This document shows, piece after piece, positions 50,566 through 59,852 of a stretch of 64,000 nucleotides of DNA; positions within the stretch are counted from its first letter, which is position 1, and each line of letters starts with the position of its first letter. The notes under the pieces were generated by a model that was given only the letters and a program-made list of their open reading frames with translations, did no database searches and was not told where the DNA came from. The position numbers were made by a program, and so were the translations under genes. The DNA is from Alphaproteobacteria bacterium (GTDB lineage Bacteria; Pseudomonadota; Alphaproteobacteria; Micropepsales; Micropepsaceae). The stretch is from assembly GCA_019247845.1 (NCBI GenBank), contig JAFBAL010000063.1, positions 1 to 64,000 of the forward strand, in the 5' to 3' direction.

Positions 50566-52119
50566 TCACGCTGCCTCGATGTAGTTCCGGATCGTCGGAT
50601 GCGCCTTTTCCTCGCCCTTCAATATCCTCAGCGTCTCGTAGAAATCGGCGTCGAGGCCGAGCGCACCCGCGGCCTGCACGTATTCGCTCCAGATATCTTC
50701 CCGTTCGGGCGCGCTGAGCACGGCGCTGCGCAGGCTCCGCACCGCCTCGCGCGGTTTCTCGCGCCGCGCCAGGGTCTTCGACAAGGCCCAATGGACCGCC
50801 GCGCGCGTCGGCTGCAGCAGCGCCGCTTCCCGCAAAAAGGTTTCCGACTGCTCGAAATTCTCCAACGCGTAATGCGTGCGGCCCAGCTCGAAAGCGCTGC
50901 CGTAGCGCGCGCCGCCCAGCCGCTGCGCCGTCGCGAGCTCCACCAGCGCGTCGTTGAACAGCCTGCGTTTGACCAGGAACTCGCCGAAGCGCAGCCGCAC
51001 CAGCATCTCGCCCGGCGCGGTGGATTTCGCCTGCTGGAACAGCGCCATCGCCTTGTCGAACTCGCGCGCCTGCCAATGCGCCTTGGCACGGCCGCACAGC
51101 TCCAGCGCGTCCTCGCGCGCCGCTTCGGCGGTCTTGCCGTCGGCCTGGGACGCGACCGCCTCCGTATAGACCTCCATCATGCGCCGCACGTTCAGGCGGA
51201 CGATCTCGTCGCTGACATGGGCGCAGTCGTCGCGCCACGCGACCGGGCGCTCCGACAGCGTGACGCTCTCATAGGTCGGCAGGTAGTCGACCTGGGGGTG
51301 CTTGCGCCAGATGTGCTCCGCGGCCGCGCGCTGCACCGACTTCGAATAGCAGTTGGCGACGAAGACGTCGGATTCGGTAAACGTGGATCCCATGGCGACC
51401 GGCGAGACCGTGAGCAGGAAGCGGTAGTCCTTGCGTCCGTATTTGTCGAGCAAGCCCAGGATCCTTTCCAGCGCCCCCACGATGTCGTCGTATTCGAGCA
51501 CGTGAAGCTCGAAGCGCCCGGGATGGAGCTCGGCGCTGGTGCGCATCGGCGGCGAGTTCAGGTAGATGCCCAGCGCCTTGTCGAACCAGGCCTCGGCCAA
51601 GCCCAGCGTCATGATCACGATGCTGGCATCCTTGATCATGCGCACATAGGTGCCGACCGCGTGGCGCAGGGCCAGCGCCTTGTCCAGCGGCATCGGGCGG
51701 AAGCCGGGGGCGAGCTGCAGGTCGATGTAGCGGTCCGCCTTGACCTGGACGATGCCGCCGTCCGGAAATCCGGCTTCAGGGTCGAGCGCCCAGCGGATCT
51801 CGTTCTCCACGGAATGGGCGACGAACTTGTTCATCACCGTCGATTCGATGATGACGTCGTGGTCGGCGCAGATCTTCTCGAACTGGTCGGCGGCGACGTT
51901 GTAGCCCTCGGCGATCAGCTGCTTCTCGATGTTGCGCGCGAAGCAGGAGCCGATGGTGAACAAGAGGTCGTCGCGCGAGATCTTGAAGTTCGGCCGCAGC
52001 AAAGGCTTGCAGAACGGGGTCAGCCGCGCGTCCTGCTCGTCCTTGTCGCGCGGCCAGGCGCGCGCCTTGCCCGCGTTGCCGCGGGTCGCAGCCGAATAGC
52101 TGTAGCGTTCAAGGGGCAT
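50566..52119 (-). CDS. GSCFA-domain protein with C-terminal TPR-like repeats
   Basis: A 517-residue protein. LLFTIGSCFARNIEKQLIAEGYNV gives the GSCFA family signature (SGNH-related esterases of unknown substrate), followed by FVAHSVENEIRW and TVSPVAMGSTFTESD. Residues about 325-510 are helical repeats (KAHWQAREFDKAMALFQQAKS). The ATG at 52119 begins MPLERYSYS, which precedes the family domain. Divergent from the next glycosyltransferase. Confidence 0.85.
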   Translation of the reverse strand: MPLERYSYSAATRGNAGKARAWPRDKDEQDARLTPFCKPLLRPNFKISRDDLLFTIGSCFARNIEKQLIAEGYNVAADQFEKICADHDVIIESTVMNKFVAHSVENEIRWALDPEAGFPDGGIVQVKADRYIDLQLAPGFRPMPLDKALALRHAVGTYVRMIKDASIVIMTLGLAEAWFDKALGIYLNSPPMRTSAELHPGRFELHVLEYDDIVGALERILGLLDKYGRKDYRFLLTVSPVAMGSTFTESDVFVANCYSKSVQRAAAEHIWRKHPQVDYLPTYESVTLSERPVAWRDDCAHVSDEIVRLNVRRMMEVYTEAVASQADGKTAEAAREDALELCGRAKAHWQAREFDKAMALFQQAKSTAPGEMLVRLRFGEFLVKRRLFNDALVELATAQRLGGARYGSAFELGRTHYALENFEQSETFLREAALLQPTRAAVHWALSKTLARREKPREAVRSLRSAVLSAPEREDIWSEYVQAAGALGLDADFYETLRILKGEEKAHPTIRNYIEAA

Positions 52120-52227
52120 CGGCCGGTTCCAGACTCTGCGGTTGCATCATCCCCGAAAACGCCGTCATGGTGAAGACAGCCGCGGGGTCGCAGTTGTGCG
52201 CCCGCGCGGGAATGCTAACCTTTCCCC

Positions 52228-54291
52228 ATGTCCCCATCCGGCGAAACCGACGAGCGAACCAGGCGCCTTGCCGCGCTGCTGGCGGCCCATGAGCGCGCCC
52301 GGACGGCGCGGCTGGACGAGGCGCTGCAGGCGGCCGCCCTGCTCGGCGCGCGCAAGCGGCCTTTGAGCCGGCTGAGCCGGCGGCTGCTGGAGCTGGCGCC
52401 GCTGGTCACCGGCGGCATCTATACGGGCGCGCTCAGGCCGCGGCCCAAGGAGAAAGCGTCGCGCCACCTGCGCGCCTTGCTGCATGCGGGCTTCCGCCGC
52501 GCCGCCGACATCACGCCGCTGTTCGACCCGCGCTGGTACGTGCAGCGCTATCCCGACATCCGCGAGGCGCGCGTCAACCCGGCGCTGCACTACGTCCAGA
52601 ACGGTCATCTGGAGCAGCGCGACCCGTCTGCGCTGTTCGCGGGCGCCTGGTATGCGCAGCGCAATCCGGAGCTCGTGGAATCGGGGCTCAATCCCATCGC
52701 GCATTACCGGATGCTCGGCGCGGTGGCGGGCCTCGACCCGCATCCCGTCTTCGACACGCGCTGGTATGTCGAGCGTTACGGGGCACAGATCCCCGCACGG
52801 CTCTCGCCGCTGGAGCACTTCCTTCTCGACGGCTGGCGGCGAGGCAACGATCCGGGCCCGTGGTTCGAGACAAGCTGGTACCTCGAGCGCCATGCGGCCC
52901 AGGGCCTCGCCGATCCCAACCCCGTCATCGACTATTTCCTGCGCGGCGCGGACCAGGGCCGCGATCCGTCGCCGCGCTTCGACACCGATTGGTACAAGGA
53001 GGAGTATCCCGACGTCGCCGATGCCGGGATGAACCCGCTGTTCCACTTCCTGGCGCACGGCATGGCGGAGGACCGCAGGCCAACGCCCAAGCGCTCGCTC
53101 AAGGTTCTCGCGGCGCAGCTCGGCGAGCGGCAGGCGGGCACCGCGGAGCGGCTGTCCGGGGCGCCCATGACCGGCATCGCCGCCGCGTCGACCGCGATCG
53201 CGGCCCCTCATGCCGCGGTCGCCGCCCTGCCGCAGCTCGCGGCGACGAACCTGCTGGTGGTGACGGATACCGTGACGGCCACCCAGCACATCAGCTTCGT
53301 CCAGGCGCTCTCGCCGCTGGTGGCGCGCGGCGCGATGAGCGTCAAGCTGGAGGGCGACAACGCGAACTGGAACGCGCTCGACGTGGCCGAGCTGCTCGAC
53401 GTCGCGCGGCCCGACATGCTGGTGCTGTCGCGCTATACCTCGGCGCGCGCCAAGCTGTTCATCGAGCGAGCGCGCGCGCTGGGCATTCCCACGATCTTCC
53501 ATATCGACGACGACCTGCTCGACGTGCCGGAGAGCTTGGGAAAGGGCAAGGCGAACCACTACCGCGATCCCGAGCGGCTGCGCGCGCTGCGCGAGGGCAT
53601 GAACGGCTGCGACCTGATCTATGCCTCGACCGCGCCTTTGGCCGCGCGGCTGAAAGGCCACGGCCTCACCGCGCCGATCGTGCATGGCGACATCTATTGC
53701 TCGATCGATCCCGATGCGATCCCCGGCGCCTATCCGTCGACCGGCCCGATCGTCGGCTATATGGGCACCAGCGGGCACGCGGCGGATCTGGGCTTGATCG
53801 CGCCCGCGATCGAGAGCCTGATGGACGCGCTGCCCACGCTCGGCTTCGAGACCTTCGGCACGATCAAGCCGCTGCCCGAGCTTGCGCGCTTCGGCGCGCG
53901 CGTGATGCATCACGGCCCGGTGCCGAACTATCCCGGCTTCATCGAGAAGCTCGACACGCTGGGCTGGTGGGTCGGGCTGGCGCCGCTCGAGGACAACGCG
54001 TTCAACCGCTGCAAGGCCGACACCAAATGGGTCGAGTACAGCCATGCCGGTATGGCGGTGGTGGCGCAAGACCTGCCCGTCTATGCCCGCGCCTGCGAAG
54101 GCGGCACCGGCATCCTGGCGAACGACGCCGCGGATTGGCGAAGCGCCATCTGGCACCTGCTGCGCAGCGCGCAAGCGCGCGAGGCGCAGGTTAAGGCGGC
54201 GCGCGAGAAGCTGCGCACGACCTATTCCCACGCGGCATTGTGCAGGCAGGTACAGGACGTCTTCGAGCAGGCGCGGGCGATAGCGGCATGA
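52228..54291 (+). CDS. Glycosyltransferase with N-terminal repeated WY motifs
   Basis: A 687-residue protein. Residues about 90-290 hold about five copies of a unit like FDPRWYVQRYPDIREARVNP followed by an HY/HF and a GR-P end, a repeat known from polysaccharide-locus glycosyltransferases. The C-terminal half (about 345-687) resembles a family 4-type transferase (FHIDDDLLDVPESLG, GYMGTSGHAAD, YSHAGMAVVAQDLPVY). The ATG at 52228 has a weak site (CTTTCCCC upstream). It overlaps the epimerase gene by ATGA. Confidence 0.85.
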   Translation: MSPSGETDERTRRLAALLAAHERARTARLDEALQAAALLGARKRPLSRLSRRLLELAPLVTGGIYTGALRPRPKEKASRHLRALLHAGFRRAADITPLFDPRWYVQRYPDIREARVNPALHYVQNGHLEQRDPSALFAGAWYAQRNPELVESGLNPIAHYRMLGAVAGLDPHPVFDTRWYVERYGAQIPARLSPLEHFLLDGWRRGNDPGPWFETSWYLERHAAQGLADPNPVIDYFLRGADQGRDPSPRFDTDWYKEEYPDVADAGMNPLFHFLAHGMAEDRRPTPKRSLKVLAAQLGERQAGTAERLSGAPMTGIAAASTAIAAPHAAVAALPQLAATNLLVVTDTVTATQHISFVQALSPLVARGAMSVKLEGDNANWNALDVAELLDVARPDMLVLSRYTSARAKLFIERARALGIPTIFHIDDDLLDVPESLGKGKANHYRDPERLRALREGMNGCDLIYASTAPLAARLKGHGLTAPIVHGDIYCSIDPDAIPGAYPSTGPIVGYMGTSGHAADLGLIAPAIESLMDALPTLGFETFGTIKPLPELARFGARVMHHGPVPNYPGFIEKLDTLGWWVGLAPLEDNAFNRCKADTKWVEYSHAGMAVVAQDLPVYARACEGGTGILANDAADWRSAIWHLLRSAQAREAQVKAAREKLRTTYSHAALCRQVQDVFEQARAIAA

Positions 54292-55334
54292 GCATGCGCG
54301 TCTTCATCACCGGCGGCGCCGGCTTCATCGGATCGGCGCTGACGCGCATCCTCGGCGCCAACGGCGCGGAAGTCGCGATCTTCGACAATTTCCTGGAGCA
54401 GGTGCACGGGCCCGCGCCCGGCATCGCGCTTCCCGCCGAGATCGTGCGCGGCGACGTGCGCGACGCCGAGCTTCTGTCGGCCACGCTGGCCCGTTTCAAG
54501 CCCGACGTGATCGTGCATCTGGCGGCCGAGACCGGCACCGGACAGTCCGCCGACGAGCCCGCCCGTTACACCTCGGTGAACGTGGTCGGCACCGCGAACC
54601 TGCTCGAAGCCGCGCGCCGCGTGCCGCCGAAGCGCATCGTGCTGGCCGGCACGCGCGCGGTCTATGGCGAAGGCGCCTATCTCGACAGGACGGGACGCAG
54701 GACGGTACCCGAGCCGCGCCGCAACGAGGACATGGTCGCCGGTCGCTTCGGCGTCTATGACGACGGCGTCGAGCTCTCTCCCGCGCCCACGCCGGAAGAC
54801 AGCCGGCCGAGGCCGAGCTCGGTCTACGGCTCCAGCAAGCTGATGCAGGAATACCTGCTGCAGCAGACCCAGCCCGCCTTCCCGCATGTGATACTGCGCC
54901 TGCAGAACGTCTACGGTCCGGGACAGTCGCTGAAGAACCCTTATACCGGCGTGCTGTCGATCTTCTGCCAGCAGGCGCAGAACGGGCAGCGGCTGAACAT
55001 CTACGAGGACGGCGAGATCACGCGCGACTTCGTCTTCGTCGACGACGTCGCGCGCGCCTTCGCGCTGGCCTGCACCGAGGAGCGCGCACTCGGCCGGACC
55101 ATCAACATCGGCACCGGGCGGCCGCTCTCGATCCGCCACGCAGCCGAGACGATCCTGGACAAGCTCGGGCTGGCGCGCGACCGCTACGACGTCAGCGGCA
55201 TGTTCCGCGCGGGCGACGTGCGCTATGCGGTGGCCGAGGTGACGAAGGCGCGCGAGCTTCTGGGCTGGTCGCCGAACGTCGCGTTCGAGGCCGGCATCGC
55301 GGTGCTGGTCAAATGGGCTCAAACCGGCGGCTGA
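54288..55334 (+). CDS. NAD-dependent NDP-sugar epimerase/dehydratase
   Basis: A 348-residue extended SDR with [45 protein letters not shown], and YGSSKLMQEYLL with the Tyr-x-x-x-Lys pair. It resembles dTDP-L-rhamnose 4-epimerase-like proteins, which would suit a locus that makes dTDP-rhamnose, but UDP-sugar epimerases cannot be excluded. It is coupled to the previous glycosyltransferase by ATGA. Confidence 0.85.
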   Translation: MSMRVFITGGAGFIGSALTRILGANGAEVAIFDNFLEQVHGPAPGIALPAEIVRGDVRDAELLSATLARFKPDVIVHLAAETGTGQSADEPARYTSVNVVGTANLLEAARRVPPKRIVLAGTRAVYGEGAYLDRTGRRTVPEPRRNEDMVAGRFGVYDDGVELSPAPTPEDSRPRPSSVYGSSKLMQEYLLQQTQPAFPHVILRLQNVYGPGQSLKNPYTGVLSIFCQQAQNGQRLNIYEDGEITRDFVFVDDVARAFALACTEERALGRTINIGTGRPLSIRHAAETILDKLGLARDRYDVSGMFRAGDVRYAVAEVTKARELLGWSPNVAFEAGIAVLVKWAQTGG

Positions 55335-55349
55335 TGCCGGCCGACGAGC

Positions 55350-56906
55350 TCAACTTGGCAGCCGACGCTTTTCGGCCTGGTATTTGGCAAGGTTCTCGCT
55401 GCGGCTGATCTTGCCGCTGGTGGTTTTCACCAGCCAGCCAGGCGCCACGACATGCACCGAGGCGCCCGTCAGCCCGAACGCCGCCTCGATCGCGTCGCGC
55501 ACGGATTTGCGAAGGGCTAAGGTCTCGGCCGCCTCGGTCTCAGCGATCACCAGCAGCTCCTCGCTCTGCGACATCTCGCTGTAACGGCCGATGGCGACCG
55601 CGCGGCCGGGCTTGATGCCCGCGACCGTGTTGACCACCGCCTCGACGTCGTGGGCATAGAAGTTGCGGCCGTTGACGATGATGAGGTCCTTGATCCGTCC
55701 GGTGACGAACAGCTCGCCGCCGTCCATGAAGCCGAGATCGCCGCTGCGGTACCACTCGCCCGAGAACGCCGCCCTGGTCTCCTCCTCCAGCTTGTAGTAG
55801 CCGGAGAACAGGCACGACCCCTTGACCGCGATCTCGCCGTCGATGATGCGGATCTCGAGTCCCTCGATCGCCGGCCCGCACGAAAGATAATCCCTGCCGT
55901 CGCGCGTCAGGCGCCGCGGCGGCACGCCGGGCCGCGTCTGTGTCACGGCGAATACGGTCTCGGCCATCGCATAACAAGTCTGCAGCTTCGCCGGTTCGAT
56001 ATCGAACGCAGCGGCGAACTCGTCGAAGGTCTCGGGCTTGCACGGCTCGGAGCAATCGATGAAGGCGCGCATCGAGCTCAAGTCGTAGGTCTCGTCGCCG
56101 CGCGTGCGCACAAGGTGATGGAACGCGAAGTTCGGCAGCCAGGTCCAGCGCGCCCGGCGCCGCGCGATCTCCTCCAGCAGCATCGCCGGCCGCGCCACCC
56201 ATTCGAAGGCGTCGAGGCTCGCGATGGTGCCGCCCGCGATCAGCGGCAGCATGAAGCAGGCGATCAGACCCATGTCGTGATAGAGCGGCAGCCAGCTCGC
56301 GATCGTGTCGCCCGCCTCGAAGCCCAGCGCCTTCGAATACGCATCGATCTGGAACAGGATCGCGTCGTGGCTGAGCGCCACGCCCTTCTTCAACCCCGTC
56401 GTGCCCGAGCTGTGCTGCAGCAGCGCGACGTTCGCGCCGCCCCGCACGCGCCAGTCTTTCAGCGGCGCGAGCCCGCGCTCGCTGCCCGCGACGCACACCG
56501 CATAGTCGCGCACCGAGATCATCGCCTCGAGCTGCGCCGCGTTCTCGGCATAGGTCACGATGCAGCGCGCGGCGATGCGGCGGAACAGCGTGTCGTGGCT
56601 GCGCCAATAGAGCGCCGGGTCCTGCTTCGGCGTCGGGAACGGCATGAAGGATGGCACGCAGCCCGCGATCATCGCGCCCAGGTAGGCGGGATAGATGTCG
56701 GGCCCATGCTTCAGGATCACGATCACCACGTCGCCCGGCCGGCAGCCGAGCTCGACCAGCCGCGCGGCCCAGCGTTCGGCCGCGTCGACCAGCCCGCCTA
56801 CGGTTAAAGTGGTGACGGACTCGGCGACGGTGACCTCGGCGAAGACGTCGTCCGGCCGCTCGCCGAGGCGCCGCACGAGGTTGTCCAGGATGGTCGCTGC
56901 CGGCAT
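55350..56906 (-). CDS. AMP-dependent acyl ligase (AMP-binding enzyme)
   Basis: A 518-residue adenylate-forming enzyme: P-loop HSSGTTGLKKGVALSH, ASWLPLYHDMGL typical of fatty acyl-AMP ligase-like members, AMP-binding YAMAETVFAV, hinge YRSGDLGF and a C-terminal lysine in TTSGKISRSEN. It would load an acid onto a carrier. The divergent acyl carrier protein gene starts 65 bases away, which suggests the partner. It converges on the epimerase gene. Confidence 0.9.
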   Translation of the reverse strand: MPAATILDNLVRRLGERPDDVFAEVTVAESVTTLTVGGLVDAAERWAARLVELGCRPGDVVIVILKHGPDIYPAYLGAMIAGCVPSFMPFPTPKQDPALYWRSHDTLFRRIAARCIVTYAENAAQLEAMISVRDYAVCVAGSERGLAPLKDWRVRGGANVALLQHSSGTTGLKKGVALSHDAILFQIDAYSKALGFEAGDTIASWLPLYHDMGLIACFMLPLIAGGTIASLDAFEWVARPAMLLEEIARRRARWTWLPNFAFHHLVRTRGDETYDLSSMRAFIDCSEPCKPETFDEFAAAFDIEPAKLQTCYAMAETVFAVTQTRPGVPPRRLTRDGRDYLSCGPAIEGLEIRIIDGEIAVKGSCLFSGYYKLEEETRAAFSGEWYRSGDLGFMDGGELFVTGRIKDLIIVNGRNFYAHDVEAVVNTVAGIKPGRAVAIGRYSEMSQSEELLVIAETEAAETLALRKSVRDAIEAAFGLTGASVHVVAPGWLVKTTSGKISRSENLAKYQAEKRRLPS

Positions 56907-56971
56907 GCGAATCTTTTATCGCAGATGCGCGGAACTGTGCTAGGCATCCGCGGCATCGCGAGGGACTTTCC

Positions 56972-57223
56972 ATGCAGCCGGACGTGGACGTGGCCGAAGG
57001 CGTCGCGGCGGTGATCCGCAAGGCGTTCGGCGATCCGGGCCTCGCGGTCACGCGCGCGACCGAGGCCTCGGACGTCGACGGCTGGGATTCGCTTGCGCAT
57101 GCGACTCTGATGATAATGATCGCGCGGAAATTCCGCATCGACGTGACCGAGAGCGAGAGCAACGCGCTGGTGAACGTCGGCGACCTGATCGACCTGGTGC
57201 AACGCAAGCTGAGCGCCCGATGA
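56972..57223 (+). CDS. Acyl carrier protein
   Basis: An 83-residue carrier protein with the phosphopantetheine site Ser40 in DGWDSLAHATLM and a helical C-terminus (VNVGDLIDLVQRKL). It probably accepts the acyl group from the divergent AMP ligase and delivers it for glycan acylation. Its stop overlaps the AlgX-like ATG. It lacks the length of fatty-acid AcpP and sits in the glycan locus. Confidence 0.9.
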   Translation: MQPDVDVAEGVAAVIRKAFGDPGLAVTRATEASDVDGWDSLAHATLMIMIARKFRIDVTESESNALVNVGDLIDLVQRKLSAR

Positions 57224-58128
57224 GCGTAACCGAAGCCCGTCCGGCGAATTACGACCGCATCGTCGGCGCAGAGGGCTGGCAGTTCATCTCCCGGATCGAC
57301 GGCATCGACGAGAAGAACGCGGCCGCGATCCGCCTGAGCGAGGCCGAGCTCGTCCATTGGGCGCGCACGCTCGAGTTCCGCGCCGCCTGGTGCGCGCGCC
57401 GGGGCGCCGCCTACCACTTCATGGTCGCGCCCAACAAGGCGTCGGTCTATGGCGAGTTCCTGCCGCCGGGGCTGGCGCCGTCGCCCGACCGCGATCTCTG
57501 CGCGCTCACGCGCCACCTCGCGGCGAACTCCGACGCGGTGCTGCTCGACCCGCGGCCCGCGCTGCTCGACGAGAAGCCGAAGCGCGACGTCTATTTCCGA
57601 GGCGACGAGCATTGGAACTCGATCGGCGCCTTCATCGCCTATACGCAGCTGATGCGCGAGGTCACGAAGACCGTCGCCGCGCCGATCCTCGCCGAAGCCG
57701 AGCTGAAGGCGACCGAGAAGCCGTTCATGGGCGGACTTGAGGCGCTGGCGGAATCTCCCGAGCCCGAGCGCATCAAGGGCCTGGCGATCAAGCAGGCGCG
57801 GTCGAAGGAGATCTTCGTCAACAAGCGCGACGGCCGCGGCAAGGTGCAGGTCTTCGCGCACGAGGATGCGAGCCTGCCCCGCGCCGTCGTGCTGCGCGAT
57901 TCCTTCGGCAGCTTCATGCTGCCGTTCCTGATCGAGAGCTTCTCGCGCGTGGTCGTGGTCAGCAGCCGCGCGGTGCTGCTCGACCTGGTGCGAAGCGAGA
58001 AGCCCGACGTCGTGATCCACGAGCTGTGCGAGCGCTATCTCGACGCCGTGCCCGACGACATCCGCGCCAAGCCGTTCCGCACCATGTGCGACATCGACGC
58101 CGCCGACCTGCCGGCGCGGGCGGGCTGA
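57220..58128 (+). CDS. AlgX/AlgJ-like SGNH acyltransferase-type protein
   Basis: A 302-residue protein. GAEGWQFISRIDG, MVAPNKASVYGEFLPPG, FRGDEHWNSIGAFIAY (Asp/His pair) and VVLRDSFGSFMLPFL (Ser) match the order in AlgX/AlgJ-type SGNH proteins that O-acetylate alginate. It has no obvious signal peptide, so it may act on lipid-linked or cytoplasmic intermediates. Coupling to the acyl carrier gene (ATGA) suggests use of an ACP-bound acyl donor. Confidence 0.75.
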   Translation: MSVTEARPANYDRIVGAEGWQFISRIDGIDEKNAAAIRLSEAELVHWARTLEFRAAWCARRGAAYHFMVAPNKASVYGEFLPPGLAPSPDRDLCALTRHLAANSDAVLLDPRPALLDEKPKRDVYFRGDEHWNSIGAFIAYTQLMREVTKTVAAPILAEAELKATEKPFMGGLEALAESPEPERIKGLAIKQARSKEIFVNKRDGRGKVQVFAHEDASLPRAVVLRDSFGSFMLPFLIESFSRVVVVSSRAVLLDLVRSEKPDVVIHELCERYLDAVPDDIRAKPFRTMCDIDAADLPARAG

Positions 58129-58130
58129 CG

Positions 58131-59852
58131 ATGACGGCGCTCGAGGTCTTCGCGAAGCTGACGGGCGTCGATCCCACATCGCGGCTGGGGCCTGCCGCGG
58201 ACGGCGATGCGCTCGATCTCGTCGAAGACGTCTGGTTCGCCAGCGACACCGAGCTTCGCCTGCGCGTCTCGTCGCGCAAGTCGGACGCGCAGATGCGCTT
58301 CTATCAGGCCGACCGGGCGGCGGGCGGACTGGTCGAGATCGGCGCGCTGGAGCTCAAAGGCGACGGTGCGCTTTTCGCCGACGCGGCGACGCGCAATCCC
58401 TTCCTGCCGATCCTGGTCGCGGTGTCCGACGGGAGCGCGGGCGTGCTCGCCTTCCCGTCGCTCTGCCGCGGGGGCGCGCATTACGGCGAGCTGCGCGTGC
58501 TGGCGGAGTGGCCGAGCTACATCACCGCGCTGCGCCGGGTGTCGCGCGCGCTCACCGACGAGTTCCTGGGTTGGCCCGATGCGTCGCCCTTCGCCGTCGG
58601 CGAGCTGAAGATCGACGTGCGCGAGGCCACCGGCGCCGAGCGGATATTCTCCGCCGCGTTCAAGCAATGGCTGCACGAGCTGTTCGCGCTGGGCCTGACG
58701 CTCGACGAGACCGGCCATGCGGCAAGCGACAAGGCGCGCGCGCATATCGAGCGCCGCGCGGCGTCCGAGGCGCCGGCGCGCAATTCCGGCCTCGGCCTCG
58801 CCCTTCCCGCCGACGCGCTTCCCACCATCGCAGCCCTGGTGTCGCGGCGCTTGAGCATTCCCGAGGACGCCGGCACGGCCGTGGGTTCCTATGTGATCGC
58901 GGATGCCGACAGCGGCGTCCCGCGCTGCAGCGTGTCGATGCCGCCCTTGAACGGATTCCTGCTCCCGCTTCAGCCGGCCGACGCGGCGATCCCGTTCCCG
59001 CTGCTCACGCGCGAAGGCGGCGCGGAAGGCGAATGCAAGGCGCCCCCCCTGCCGCTCGCCATCCGTTACTTGAGCCAGTCCGCGCCGCACGAGGCCTCGC
59101 TGCTGTTCCCGGCCGCGCCGGCGGCACAGGTCCTCAAGCGCAGCTTGAGCGGCGAAGAAAAGGCGCGCGCGCGCATCTGCGTGCTCGTGAGCGGCGAGGC
59201 GTCGACCTTCGCCGCCTCTCTCGCGCGCCAGACCCTTGCGGCGCAATGCGAGGTCGTCGCCGTCGACGGCAATGCCGCGATCAACGACGCGGCGGCAAAG
59301 GCGGGCGGCAACTACCTCCTGCTCGCGGACGGCAGCATCGCGCTGCACGACCCGCGCACGCTCGAGACGCTGTTGCTGCTGGCGCAGGAGGACGCGGTCG
59401 CGACGGCGAGCTGCGTGATCCTGCGCGAGACGCGGTTCGAGAAGGGCAGCGCGCTCAGCCAGCGCTCCGGTGGCCTCTATCCCGTCACGGTGTCGCTGAG
59501 CGGCGCGCCCAGCCTGGTGTTCAAGGAGATCGAGAGCCTGGCCGCCTTCCCGCGCGCGACCTATCCGGTCGTGGGCAACTCGTTCCGCCTCGCCCTGATC
59601 CGCACCGAGGTCTGGCGGCAGCTCTGCGGCCTCGACGCGCGCAACTTCCCCGTGGCCAACCACGACGTCGACTTCGCGCTGCGCGCCATCAAGGCGGGCT
59701 ATGTGCATCTGTGCACCTCCGCGGCGACGGCGTCCGATCTCGGCGACGCGGCGCCGCGCGAGCAATCCGACGTGCTCTCTCTCGCCTATCTCCCCGCGCA
59801 TCGCTGGCAGCAGGTGTTCGCGGCATCGGCGGTGATCCGGGACCTGCGCTGA
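58131..59852 (+). CDS. Large polysaccharide-locus protein with degenerate glycosyltransferase-like C-terminus
   Basis: A 573-residue protein. The first 330 residues are not recognised. Residues about 375-573 contain ARICVLVSGEASTFAASLARQTL, LLLADGSIALHDP and NHDVDFALRAIKAGY, which look like a degenerate GT2 fold. A clear DxD is not seen (ADGS in its place), so catalysis is doubtful. The ATG follows the AlgX-like stop by two bases, and its stop overlaps the next start (TGATG). Confidence 0.65.
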   Translation: MTALEVFAKLTGVDPTSRLGPAADGDALDLVEDVWFASDTELRLRVSSRKSDAQMRFYQADRAAGGLVEIGALELKGDGALFADAATRNPFLPILVAVSDGSAGVLAFPSLCRGGAHYGELRVLAEWPSYITALRRVSRALTDEFLGWPDASPFAVGELKIDVREATGAERIFSAAFKQWLHELFALGLTLDETGHAASDKARAHIERRAASEAPARNSGLGLALPADALPTIAALVSRRLSIPEDAGTAVGSYVIADADSGVPRCSVSMPPLNGFLLPLQPADAAIPFPLLTREGGAEGECKAPPLPLAIRYLSQSAPHEASLLFPAAPAAQVLKRSLSGEEKARARICVLVSGEASTFAASLARQTLAAQCEVVAVDGNAAINDAAAKAGGNYLLLADGSIALHDPRTLETLLLLAQEDAVATASCVILRETRFEKGSALSQRSGGLYPVTVSLSGAPSLVFKEIESLAAFPRATYPVVGNSFRLALIRTEVWRQLCGLDARNFPVANHDVDFALRAIKAGYVHLCTSAATASDLGDAAPREQSDVLSLAYLPAHRWQQVFAASAVIRDLR

